Under the pieces are notes generated by a model. That model had not been told where the DNA came from. It did not search any database and worked only from the letters and a program-made list of their open reading frames with translations. This document shows, one piece after another, positions 46,069 through 56,747 of a stretch of DNA of 64,000 nucleotides. The stretch spans positions 1 to 64,000 of the forward strand of contig JAIXMO010000075.1 of NCBI GenBank assembly GCA_025677825.1. The letters run 5' to 3'. This DNA comes from Helicostylum pulchrum. Lineage: Eukaryota; Mucoromycota; Mucoromycetes; Mucorales; Mucoraceae. The number at the start of each line of letters is the position of its first letter. Within the stretch, counting starts at the first letter, position 1. The translations under genes were made by a program, and so were the position numbers.

Positions 46069-48797
46069 TAATTATATTATGGGCTCTGTTAAAAAATATA
46101 GAATTGGCGACCATGTTTTAACTGGTCATTTTTTATTGATTAAATGAAATAAAAATATGTATACATCAAATACACGAACTTATGCTGTCGTAGGAACCAA
46201 AGTAATTCATTTCGGATCGGGTATTTTCTGTTTTTATAAGGAGACAAATCGGGATCCGAGACTAGTTCTAAATGTGGTTCGAATATCTGTTTCTGATCAA
46301 GTAGCACCAGCAAGACGGTATTTGAGTTCAAAATCAGGTTAGATTAGACAAAGTAACAGCAGATGTATATTTATTTCTTTCGCTTTAAGTTTGAGAAAAG
46401 CGTGTTACTTCTACTACATGTCATACGCTTCCAGCAGTAGATTATAACCCCAGTAATGCTGCATACTCTCTACTGCCTCACTCAGGAATCCTATAACCCC
46501 AGCAGTGCTGCATATAGAACCCTTTGACTTGAAGTAGAACTAAAGCAATTCATTTCTATCAAGCCGTACCAGCAACAATACATTTTGAATTCAAAATCGA
46601 GTTAGACAAGGCGACAAAAGATAGACAGTTCTTTACTTTTGAGGGAAATAAATAAACCATCATGTACAAATGGTGAAAGTTTAGTCTAAAGTTTTTTTTT
46701 TTTTTTTTTTCTAGAGGTTTAGTATTCAACTGACGACCGAAGTTGACTGTTCTATTCCCTCGAATAGGGCTACGCGTAGCGAGCATTGATTAGATAGTAT
46801 CATACGTAATAAAATTAATCTTTTTTTTATGCTTAATAATTACTTGGCTTTCTCTTTTTCTTTTTTTTACTGTGTATACCCATAAATATTATATTTTTCT
46901 CGTATACATCTTTATATCTTATATTCTTTTTTTGATGTCCGTACGAAATAATACTGTTCTACCAACAGCTGTAGATAAGAGCACTTGTTACGAGCGCTCA
47001 AATGTAGTCCACCGCGACTATGATAACGTATAGATATCGGGCTGCTTTTTTTTTAAGAACGCTTTATAAAGGTAAGTAAAAAGTAATATATTACACTCTC
47101 TTTTCTGAGCGTGTAAATAGAACCTGTACTGAGAAATTCTCCATATAATATTATATAGCACAAAAAAAAAAAGACGTTCTTAGGTCAACTCAAAGGCCCG
47201 CAGCAGCAACCCTCCCAGAAGGTTCTCAAAGGGCTGGTCGCGGTAAGCGGCTAGCTATATTATAATACGCAGCAAGCATTTCTTTCCGACTTTCCAAACC
47301 AATGGACTACAAAAGAGAACGAGGTAAATCAATAGGGACACTTACCTGTGGATCGTAACATACTGACATAAAGTCCGATTTTTTTTTTTTTTTGCAGATT
47401 TACATGACTATGTAAAGAGCCATGTAGTCTCCTATTTTCATAATTTTGTCAATGAGAACAGAACCAATATAGTCGAACGGCTTGATTACAAGGTTGGCGT
47501 TGAACCGGTGATCGTGTTCTCCATATGGAGGAACCGCTTTGCCTTAGCATTAAGAGAGAGCAACAGATCGGAAACGATGTATCTGAACTCTTACCGAAGC
47601 AATAGCTCCCCGAAAGCAGATTTACTGTCTCTTTTCGTATGTTTATTTCTTCAATAAGAACTAACGTACGTTACTCCAGTAAGTAATATAAATAAAAATG
47701 TGTCTTGCACTTTTTAATGATAAATGCATGCAAGTCAAGTCTCTCTGGTATACACAACTACATAAATCCGTACATGAAGAAGATATACCAGTATAGGTTG
47801 CACGGATCGTAATTTGCTTCACGGTGAGAAAGACATCGATGATATGTTGTACAAAGTACAGCTGGAAAAAAACTAAACTCGTAAAAGAGAAGTTAATAAT
47901 AAACCATATGTACAAGGCTCTTGTCATCGTAGAGAAAGTAATTGAAGATTCACGACTGTGGAATGAAGCGGGTGATGACTTTCTACCAACGTTTTTCCAG
48001 CTATCTGGACACACTACTAAGTAGTACTGAAAAAAACTGACGGGGGAACTGGCAAGGTTGCATTTGGAACTAACAAACAAGTGTTCCACATCCTTTAGGA
48101 GTCAAACCCATAAAATCTCACATGCTCTGCATGCGATCTCGCCAAAGATTTCTCCGCTACCGTAGTGTGTACCTTTTACAGTTAATAGTTATATTATTTA
48201 TGTATAGTTAGAATGTGGTGTATTGACGCGGAATATAGAGTGAAATGTTGATACAACAATCGGTTAAGTAAATGAAAAATGTACTGCGGGATTGCCATTT
48301 GAGACAGCAATAAGCATGTCTATATTTAGTTTTACGGGTGATAGGTATTTAGTATGAGGGGGAGTAAAGTACGTTTCAGCAGCCCCAAAAAAACTAAAAT
48401 CTGGAGGGGGGTATTTTGGTAGGACTATTGTGCAATTAGAATCGTATGATTTACAGTTATGTGTTTCTGGTTGAACCTAAAAAAAAGTGATGTGTATACA
48501 TTCTTACTGTTTTTAAAAAAAAAAGAAGGACGTTTCATATTAATCTGATCCTGGGATCAAAATATAAACAAGTAATTTATACTATATGCGGGATGGATTA
48601 AGGTTGTTAACAACGGCTTGAAACCTTTTAATAAAATTTGTTTAGAAATTATGTCAAATAGTAAGAATCAGATAAATTATAAGCGTATTTTTTTACACGT
48701 CATTCGGACGTTTAAATAAATAAATAGATTCTAAAAAAAAATATTTTTTCTTTTTTCCTTCTTCCTTTCTTTACTACTTTTTTTTATTTTGTATGTG
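46069..48797. other. Gene-poor region with repeats and ORF remnants
   Basis: About 2.7 kb. Short direct repeats fill 46190-46650 (listed separately). Between 47398 and 47645 the plus strand has about 80 open codons (LHDYVKSHVVSYFHNFVNEN...), without start or clear splice sites. At 47878-48021 another open piece reads VKEKLIINHMYKALVIVEKV and ends HTTK before a stop. I take these as decayed coding sequence or chance. No tRNA, LTR pair or transposase motif was recognised. Confidence 0.45.
46193..46645 (+). repeat. Diverged direct repeats
   Basis: Two copies of a short unit: GAACCAAAGTAATTCATTTC (46194-46213) matches GAACTAAAGCAATTCATTTC (46537-46556). The part around AGCACCAGCAAGACGGTATT (46302-46321) matches 46567-46586, both continuing into a TTCAAAATC-like stretch. 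Between them lies a 23-bp pair, TATAACCCCAG...TGCTGCATA at 46443-46465 and 46492-46514, differing at two positions. Probably remnants of a local duplication. Confidence 0.65.
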
Positions 48798-50040
48798 ATG
48801 GAAGAACTAGTTAAATATACAAATGATTTTTTAATACAAGAAAATAAAGTGCCCGATTTGTCTTGGGTAAATGTAGCTATTGCAGCTTCTTTTCTTATCG
48901 TGAATGGTAAATATATGTGTACACATATTTGAAGGAATAATATACATTGAACCAAAAAAAAAAAAAAGGCATTATTTCGAAGGGGCTTGGTTTAAAATTA
49001 GAAAGATCACTTTTGACAAGTTCGATCAGGTGTATTGTCCAACTCACAATTATGGTAACATTTTTTTTATTTTTTTTGGAAAGTGAATATTTATGTAATA
49101 CAATAGGGTCAAGTTCTTGGTAGTGTATTTAAAGCAAAAAACCCAGTGCTAGTTATGTTGATGACTTGTAAGTTTACAACAATAACAAAAAAAAATCATA
49201 TTTATTAAAAGTATATTTTCCCAATTAGTCACATTAATTTTTCTGAGTTCATGTGAAACGGTTTATAATAAATCTGAGTGGTCTTTGGGAGGAATGGTAA
49301 AAAATAAAAGATATAGATCATTTAAAAATAATAGCAAAAAAAGGAGTTAACTATCGTACGTAGTTTCCTAGTGTATTTTTATCAACAGCATTTTCTACAC
49401 TACTTATTGGTGTATTGGGAACACGATTTGCAATGAATGAACACCATTTTTGGAGGCCAGAACTATTTATACCAACAGTGGGTTTATTATTAGGTATCAC
49501 AGCAGGTGGAATGGCAGTAGGAATATCAAGTTGTTTAACCAAAGTAGGAGAACAAAGTGATCAAATAGAAACATATCTTAGTTTTGGAGCTAGTCGATGG
49601 GAAGCCGGAAAGGCAGTTGCAATTGAAGCTATTCGAGTAGCCATGTTACCCACGATAAATCAAATGTCGGTCATTGGTCTTATTACTATACCAGGAGCCA
49701 TGAGCGGACAAATTTTGGGTGGTGGCTCTATTATGACTGCTGTGAGGTATCAACAAATTATTACTTTTATGGTATCAGCTACAACTAGTTTAGGGGTTTT
49801 ATCAGTAGTTTACGTGAGTACAAACATTTTTATTTTAGTCAGACATAATATGCTAATGGATTTATATAGTATTGTATTCATCATTTGATTGATACGAAGC
49901 ATCGGTTAAGGCCAGAAAGAGTACACAAATATAAAGCTAACGTGTTTAGAGATATCAAGTTTTTATTTGTTGGTGTTTACAGTGAATTATTCCAAAGACA
50001 AGAAGATTTAGTGGATGAAAATACACCTTTAATTAGATAA
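48798..50040 (+). CDS. UPF0014/FetB-like membrane permease
   Basis: Model: join 48798-48906, 48969-49054, 49107-49167, 49229-49296, 49364-49813, 49870-50040 (314 aa). Seven or so TM segments. The conserved core, IETYLSFGASRWEAGKAVAIEAI, then PTINQMSVIGLITIPGAMSG and QILGGGSIMTAVRYQ, is the UPF0014 signature shared by bacterial FetB (YbbM), thought to export iron with an ABC ATPase, and by plant ALS3/STAR2 proteins linked to aluminium tolerance. The last exon (YCIHHLIDTKHRLRPERV) gives a hydrophilic C tail. No ATPase partner gene lies nearby. The metal specificity is unknown. Confidence 0.87.
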
Positions 50041-50305
50041 CAAAAAAAAACAAAAGAAAGTCACCTGGTCATATTATAAATAGCATTAAAGTAATCGCCC
50101 CCTTTTTTTTTTCTTTTCTCTCTCTTTTTTTTACTTTATGTTATTTTTCCATATTATTCAAGTAAGTTAATAATCCTTTTTTTTTTCTTTTTTTTTTTTT
50201 TTTTATTAAAGCCTGAAAAAAAGATATATAAAAAAGATAAAACACACCCCTTTCCCTTCCTATAAAAAAAAATACGAAAAAAAAAAAAAAAAAAAAAAAT
50301 AGATA

Positions 50306-51108
50306 ATGACAACACCATGTTTAACTCGACAAAATGCATTTTTATTAGAAGCGAATGAGCGATTATCACCACTTGATTCGGTAATATTTATTATCTTGAA
50401 ACTTGAAATAAAAAAAAAATAAGCTAATAAAAAAAAACATTAGTTTTGCGGAATATGCTTTAAATCAAACGATCAAGTATTAATCAAACCTTGTACTTGT
50501 ATTGTACGAAATAAGTCATAGTTAGTTATTAAAAAAAAACTAGTTTTTTTTTTTTTTTTTTTTTTGATGAGTTGGTTTTAATTATCAATTAGTCTAGCAC
50601 ACAAAAAGTGCTTTCTCGATTGGCTAGTTAAAGACGGGTACCCTTTGTACTGTACACGGTGTAAATCGAGATACAACATATCGATTAACCTTACTGTTGG
50701 TACCAAATTATTACTTTCGCTTGTTCAATTCGTTTTGTTTATATTGGCTTATCTTGCCGTTCACCTGTATATGTGCCTAAATTTCGAGTCCTTTACGAAA
50801 TCTGGTTTTCAATCACAATATGGAGATGATACTTTTGTTCGAGTCCCAGAAGACTTTATATTACCTGTAAGTCTATCTATCTCGTCCTCTCTGTCTTTGT
50901 ATACTGACAGTTTAAAATATATTATTAGACATTTAGTTTAGGACGCTGGAACTCATCTTTTCAATCCTTTCGTTTGTTTTTTATTTCGCATTTTTGCTTT
51001 ACAGTCATTTTCATCATTTCCTTCATACTTTCTTTCCTTGTAACAAATCGCTTTTATCCACTTCATTTGTCCTTGTATTTATATTCCATAATTCATGCTG
51101 TCAAATAA
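50306..51108 (+). CDS. RING-CH (MARCH-type) membrane E3 ubiquitin ligase
   Basis: Model: join 50306-50380, 50444-50514, 50593-50866, 50929-51108 (199 aa). The RING-CH pattern is complete: FCGICFKSNDQ, PCTCIVRNNLAHKKCFLDW, then LYCTRCKSRY, giving C-x2-C, C-x-C, x7-H-x2-C and C-x2-C. The donor at 50515 is GTCATA, weaker than usual, but it is the only one that keeps phase and the CxC-x7-H spacing. Two or three TM segments follow (LLSLVQFVLFILAYLAV; FCFTVIFIISFILSFLV; a possible one near LSLYLYSIIHA). Such proteins ubiquitinate membrane cargo for ER degradation or endocytosis. Confidence 0.83.
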
Positions 51109-51428
51109 GAAGTTTTTTTTTTTTCGTAAATATATGCACTTTTTTGAAGTTTTTATTTAAATTTTCCCTCCCATTCTTTATGGAGCTCATTCGTCTGTGT
51201 GTAACTGCGAGTCAAATCTCCCAATCTGAACCAACTTACTTAAAAAAGACCATGTACTCATCTTTATTAAAACCCAATTGAGCCAATAAGACTTGTATAC
51301 ATGAATAATATTTAACGGCTATTTTATTTTGATTTTTTCCTTTTCTTTTTTCTTTATATCTATTAATCTTTTTTTCTCTTTTTTGTAGGTACCCTTTTTT
51401 TGCATACACACATATATACTTTTAAACT
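51109..51428. other. Spacer before the bZIP gene
   Basis: About 320 bp with poly-T stretches. It contains the promoter of the bZIP gene. Nothing else seen. Confidence 0.5.
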
Positions 51429-52246
51429 ATGACATATCCACCTTATGACGCTTACTTGTCAAACCTTGACTCACTTGTATTTGACACACCAAGTGAAGTA
51501 ATTCAATCTGAAAAAGATGTTGCAGATGAACTTGACTTATGGGTAAAACTATAACCATTAAAAAAAAAATTTTCGTTGGATGACAAATTAATTTTTTTTT
51601 TAAATGTTTTTAGAGTAACGCACAATTTACATTTGATGTAAAGCCAGGTGTAGGCATTTATGATGAAGAAAAGAACAAGAGTCCAGTTACTACAACCGCT
51701 TCACAATTTGAATCTGCTTCTGGTTTAGACCCTGAAACTTATGATACACTTGTCAATTATCTTGATTATGAGTTACCCAGACAACAACAAGTTAAATTAG
51801 AACAAAAGCCTGTACCTAAGCGTATTCAACCACGTCCCTTAGCCCCTGCTTTACCTATTCTTTCTCCTGTCGTTGCTCCTACTCGTCAAATCTTGATGCC
51901 TAAACCACCTGCTGCTGCTGCTCCTACACCTGTCCTGGCTTCTATTGTACCATCTGCTACTGCTATTCCTAAAAAGATTGTAACTGCAAAGCGTCCTTTA
52001 CAACAAGAAGAAGAATTTGATTTCGAAGATAGTCAAAATCCCGATGAAGATAAACGTCGTCGTAATACAGCTGCTAGTGCTCGTTTCCGTGTAAAGAAGA
52101 AGATGAGAGAACAAGCTATGGAACACTCTGTTCGTGAAATGACAAAGAAATCTGATCACTTGCAAGATCGTGTTAATAACCTTGAGACCGAAATCAAATT
52201 CCTTCGTAGCTTATTACTCGATAAAGCTGAAAAGAACAAGGCTTAA
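51429..52246 (+). CDS. bZIP transcription factor, Met4/Cys-3/Zip1-like
   Basis: Model: join 51429-51542, 51614-52246 (248 aa), intron phase 0. The basic region reads RRRNTAASARFRVKKKMREQ at about residues 187-206, with the NTAASARFRxKKK pattern of fungal sulfur-regulatory bZIPs (Cys-3/MetR, Met4, S. pombe Zip1). A leucine-zipper helix follows (SDHLQDRVNNLETEIKFL then RSLLLDK). The N-terminal half is acidic (DVADELDLW, YDTLVNYLDYEL), likely the activation domain, and the middle is Pro/Ala-rich. In ascomycetes these factors control sulfur-amino-acid genes, often via ubiquitination. The 3' flank holds an unusual motif array. Confidence 0.85.
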
Positions 52247-52276
52247 AAAAACCCCCAACCAACAAACAAACAAAAA

Positions 52277-52594
52277 TTCAACATTTTATAAATATTCAAC
52301 ATACACAAAACCCCTTTTTTTCTTTATATATTCAACATAACATTTTTCACCACCCCCTCCTCTCTAAAATCTTTCAACATATTTACAAACCTTCTCTCTC
52401 TCCATTTCCTCTTTCTAATTCAACATTATATCATTTTCTTTTTTTTCTTGTATCATATTTTCAACATTAATTTGTACCTGTAATTCAACATTTATTTAAA
52501 ACAAACAAAAAACCCCCCCTCCTCTCCATCTTTTTTTTAATCTTACCCTAGCTCGACTTAACTCTAATTCAACATTAGTCAACGCATTCAACAT
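52277..52594 (+). promoter_or_regulatory. Array of nine TTCAACAT motifs downstream of the bZIP gene
   Basis: Exact TTCAACAT octamers start at 52277, 52295, 52331, 52373, 52419, 52460, 52484, 52568 and 52587, all on the sense strand of the bZIP gene, beginning 31 bp after its stop. Most carry an A or T before them. The spacing is irregular (18-84 bp), separated by C/T-rich runs. This is likely 3' UTR, so I infer a cluster of binding sites for an RNA-binding protein that controls the mRNA. Confidence 0.7.
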
Positions 52595-52850
52595 GATAAC
52601 CTAGTCTTTTAATTTTTTTATAACTTAATAAAAAAAAAATGTCTTTTTTTTTTGCCTCAAAACTTTTTCTGTCTGACTCATTTGATTTCCTATATCTAGT
52701 TCCTTCACGCTTAGTAATATCTATTCAGTTCATGTGAAAAATAAAAGAAGCGGTAAATATATACGCTCAGTTTCTATCTCAACTGCGTGTGTATATTTCT
52801 TGGTTTTTTTTTTTTTTGCTCTTTTTTTACTCTTCAAATATATATACAGA

Positions 52851-54089
52851 ATGACAGATTCATCACAACCTAATATGACCATGGACTTTCCTTATGGTGC
52901 TCAGCCAGATATAAGTAAAGTCCCTTTTGCTATTAGAAAAAAAAAGCGTGTCTTTTAATGTAATTCTCTGTTAGTTCGAGCTAATCAAAAAGATGTATAT
53001 TATCAAATGGTATTACAAGAACAAATGACTAGAGTAGCGCAACAGTTTCTTGGTAAGAAAAAGCACACACAATAATGCGAACGGAACTAACATGTCAAGT
53101 ATTAGGAGCTAGACGTCAACATCAATGGCAGAAAGAAATTAACACTGTATCCAACTTTTGTTACTATGGCCTAACAACTTTATTGGGCACACAAACTTTA
53201 GGAGAAGAGTATTGCGATCTTGTACAAATCAATCAAAATAATCAAACGTATCCTGGATTAATTGTAAGTATTTTATATGTGTGTAGAGAGAGAGAGAGAG
53301 AGAGAGATTGACTTTGTGTAGCGCCGTTTTATGCTTGTTTTTGCTCAAGCGGTTTTACCTTATATATATACCCGTAGTGTATCACAATTAAAGAAACAAT
53401 CACGTCAACCATCTTCTGTTCAATTAGAACCAAAAGGTTTAAAACATAGTGTAACACAGTTTGTAAAGACACATATAAGCATGATTCAAGAGTTCTTTGT
53501 CAAGAATGTAAGACCAGTTCATTTAGCCATCTTTTATTTCTTTGGTGCTTATTATAGTTTTTCAAAACGATTTGCTGGTATTCGTTACGTAAGTATTATT
53601 CGTTTTTATTTTGTATAGTGTGTACTAAATGAAATACAAAACTAGATATTTACACGACAATTGGGAGTTCATGAGCAAAGAGTTGGATATGAAGTCTTAG
53701 GTATCTTAATCACACTTCAGTTATTAATTCAAGGGGGGTTAGCAGCTCGTAAACGAATTATAAGTGCACAATTGACGAAAGAAATTGAAGTTGAGGAAAC
53801 GGATAAAGTAGTAGTAGAAGAGGAGGAAAAGAAGATTGCGGAAGAAGATGATTTTGATTTTATGGACTCGGTAGATGAAAAAGTGGAAGAAGTAGAATTG
53901 ACATATGAACAGTTACAAACTTTAAAATGTGCACTTTGCTTAGAACCACGTACAGTTACAACTACTACACCTTGTGGACATTTGTTTTGTTGGAGTTGTG
54001 TAGTAGAATGGTGTCAAAATAAACCGGAATGTCCGTTATGTCGTAGTAGTGTGAATATATCGCATCTTGTGCCTCTAAGTAACTTTTAA
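52851..54089 (+). CDS. PEX10: Pex10, peroxisomal RING E3 ligase
   Basis: Peroxisomal membrane ubiquitin ligase, partner of Pex2 and Pex12 in recycling the Pex5 import receptor. Model: join 52851-52914, 52975-53052, 53106-53263, 53322-53588, 53646-54089 (336 aa). Conserved elements: PDIIRANQKDVYYQMVLQEQ (formed across intron 1), WQKEINTVSNFCYYGLTTLL, GEEYCDLVQI, membrane segments around HLAIFYFFGAYYSFSKRFAG and LGILITLQLLIQGGL, and a C-terminal RING (CALCLEPRTVTTTTPCGHLF then CWSCVVEW and CPLCRSS) with all Cys/His ligands. An acidic linker precedes the RING. Intron 3 contains a 20-nt GA repeat (about 53288-53307). Confidence 0.95.
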
Positions 54090-54744
54090 ATCATAAATAA
54101 AAACCGGATAATAAATGGACCCGTATGTATCTCCCGTCTCGTTAAATCTTTTTTTTTTTGCATACATGTTTACGGGGGGGTTTTTTTTTCGGTAAAGGTG
54201 ATTTTCCTGTTTCTCTTTTTTTGTTAGGTGTAACGTATAGTACGATTGTTTGCTATCAATATCAAAAAAAAAAAAAAAACGATACTATGAGAAAGTTAAA
54301 TAAAGAGATACTTAACTATTATACAACGTTTAAAGAACATTTATCTTGATTGTTTCTGTTTTTTTTGTATAATATTTTGGTAACTTTTTTTTTTCTTTTT
54401 CTATTAAAAATTACCCGCGTCCAAGATTTTGTTTCACAGTGATATCATATGTCCGCTGCTGAAATATACTTTTCATCTTTAGATACGTAGCTCGTGCGTG
54501 CGTGTAAACTTCAAGGAGTACCTTATAGTAGCTATAAGGAGAGAAATAACAAGGGCATTGCAATTGCAAAAGAAAATAATCAGTGTAAGTTGTCAATTTG
54601 CGAAAAAATTATGCGACCACGAAAGGTGTATTTTTTTTTCTCTCTCCTGAGTGACCTCAATCTTATGATAAACTATAAATACAATTGGTTTTTTTTGCTC
54701 TTTTTTTTTTTTCTCTCTTTTTTACACATATTTTTTTTTTTTTT
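54090..54744. other. Intergenic region between PEX10 and YTP1
   Basis: About 650 bp with G7 then poly-T (54174-54190), poly-A and poly-T tracts. A short open frame at 54225-54349 (VTYSTIVCYQYQ...) was tested with neighbouring splice signals and gave no consistent gene. Considered non-coding. Confidence 0.45.
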
Positions 54745-56426
54745 ATGTATAAAATGATAAAGTCGATACTTGCATCAAGTTTGTTTTATTATGGCGTTGT
54801 GTTTGCACAACATGATATGATGGAAGATACTGCTCAACCTGCATTTAATGCTACTGGGAATGAGCCCATGTCTTATGCTTTACTGCCTGAACATAAAGGG
54901 TACTTTTACGTTCATGTTATTATGATGGTTATAGCATTTTGGATATTAATGCCAATGGGTAAATTAAGTGTGATAAAGTAAAATATATATATATTTTTAT
55001 ACTAATTTGTTTTTTAGGTGTTATGTTGGGTATTGCCAAGTCATCTCTTCATGTTCCGGTTCAACTACTAGCATTTTGCTTTGCCATGGTAGGATTCCTG
55101 TTTGGTAAAGTATACGGTCACTCTACGCCTCATCTTTACCAATCCAATTCTCACCATACACTCGGATGGGTAATGTTCTGGTTTTTAATTATACAAATGA
55201 CAATTGGTATTATAAGAAAAGTAGCCAATGCCGTTAGAAAACCCAATCATTACCAAACGGTAGAACAAACAGATGAGTCGTCGTCTTCTTCTTGTATGAG
55301 CGAGACAAGTAGTGAGACACTGCATACAAGTTCATTTGACTTTGACAAGGAAGCATATAAACCGGAGACAGTCACGGCACGTCTTTTTAATGCCGTATCA
55401 CCCTACATTCCTAAACTGATCAAAGGTGCATTTGTGACAATTGCTTATAATCAGTTTACCAAGGTCTTTTGTAGGTACTATCATATGGTGATGGGTAGGA
55501 CTTTTATTATCTTGATATTTATTCAAACTCTAAGTGGATTAGTTGTTTATCATGGTGTATGCAGGTAAAAAAAAAAAGCAATTACAATTTTTTTTTGGTT
55601 TGCGTGCTAAAGATGTCAACTAAAAAATAGGTCTTGGGAAGTATTAGGTTGTGCTGCGCATTTAATTAAAGGCGGTATCTTCTTCTTTTATGGTATTATG
55701 ACATTTGGTCGGTACTTGGGAGCATTTGCAGATCGAGGCTGGGCTTGGAATCAAATAGACGACAGCGACGGAGGTTCAAGTTTTAGTTTTGAAATGATTG
55801 AATGTGTTTTAATTTTTGTATATGGTATTACCAATACTTGGATGGAACATTTTGGTCAAGATTCTACATGGAGTCATAAAGATTTGGAGCATGCGAGTCT
55901 AGCTTTTATGTGGTGGTGGTGTGGTGTTATCGGTATGTTGATAGAAAGTAAAAGAATTGGCAAGTTGTTGCAAAGAACGACTACTTCAAGTTATTCTTTA
56001 AATCCGTTTCCTGCGCTGACGGTGTTGGTGACAGGTATTTCAATGGGGAATCATCATCAGGATACAGAGTACTCTGGTAATATTCATTGGATGTGGGGTA
56101 CTTTGCTATCAAGCGCAGCAGTCTGTCGATTTATTACGTATATAACGCTGTATCGCAATTTACCAGCGGATTGTCAACCAACTCGTCCTCCTTCCGAATT
56201 GCTGGGAGCCTTTTTACTCTTGGCAGGCTCTATCTTGTTTATGGCCTCCAATTCAGGGACTTTGGATTGGTTAAAAGAAAATAATGTGGATAGCATGTTC
56301 TTGATGAATGTGTGCGTGGCACTTACTTCAATTACCCTTTGCTATGTCACTAGCCTGCAAATTCTTAAAGCTTGGGCAGAAAAAAGAGAAGAAGTATTAA
56401 AGAAACAACTTGACCAGTTCTCCTAA
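54745..56426 (+). CDS. YTP1: Ytp1-like polytopic membrane protein
   Basis: Model: join 54745-54958, 55018-55564, 55631-56426 (518 aa); the alternative Met at 54754 is 3 residues later. A signal-like N terminus is followed by the DUF2427 half, with HKGYFYVHVIMMVIAFWILM, a His-rich GHSTPHLYQSNSHHTLGWVM segment of cytochrome-b561-like flavour, and then the Ytp1 half (CAAHLIKGGIFFFYGIMTFG, RYLGAFADRGWAWN, THxW-like WTSHKD variants, GNHHQDTEYSGNIHWMWGTL). About ten TM helices. A Ser-rich loop (about 175-200) lies between the halves. The paired His residues in TM segments suggest heme or metal binding, but the biochemical role of Ytp1 is unknown. Confidence 0.87.
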
Positions 56427-56747
56427 TAATAATAACTAAATAACATTTTAAAAAAGAGCTTTGTTACCCATAAAGAAAAGGAAAAAAAAAAGAAAAAAGA
56501 TTTTTTTTAAAAAAAAAAAAAAAAAAACGTGGAATCAAAATGTTTAAATTTCTCTCTTTCTTTCTTTCTCTGCTCTTTTTCTTTTTCAACTAGCAAAAAA
56601 GGGGTAGAAGGAAACGGTTTATTCTACTTTATATTTCGAGTGCTTTTTTTTTTTACTTTTCTGAAAGTTTAGTTGAAGTACGCGCGCGCCCTATTTTTTT
56701 ATTTTTAAAACTACCTTTACTTTTTATTTTCTTTCATTATAAAAACA
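56427..56747. other. SNT2 promoter region
   Basis: About 320 bp with long poly-A and poly-T tracts and a CGCGCGC stretch near 56682, a rare GC-rich spot in this window, about 60 bp before the SNT2 start. No exon. Confidence 0.5.

Noticed and set aside
46140..46342. Open frames on both strands around 46.2 kb
   Set aside because: They overlap on opposite strands within the direct-repeat area and show no motif. Treated as non-coding repeats.
54115..54349. Small gene between PEX10 and YTP1 starting MDPYVSPVSL
   Set aside because: Every splice combination tried gave an early stop or wrong phase, and the first part is mostly homopolymer-coded Phe.
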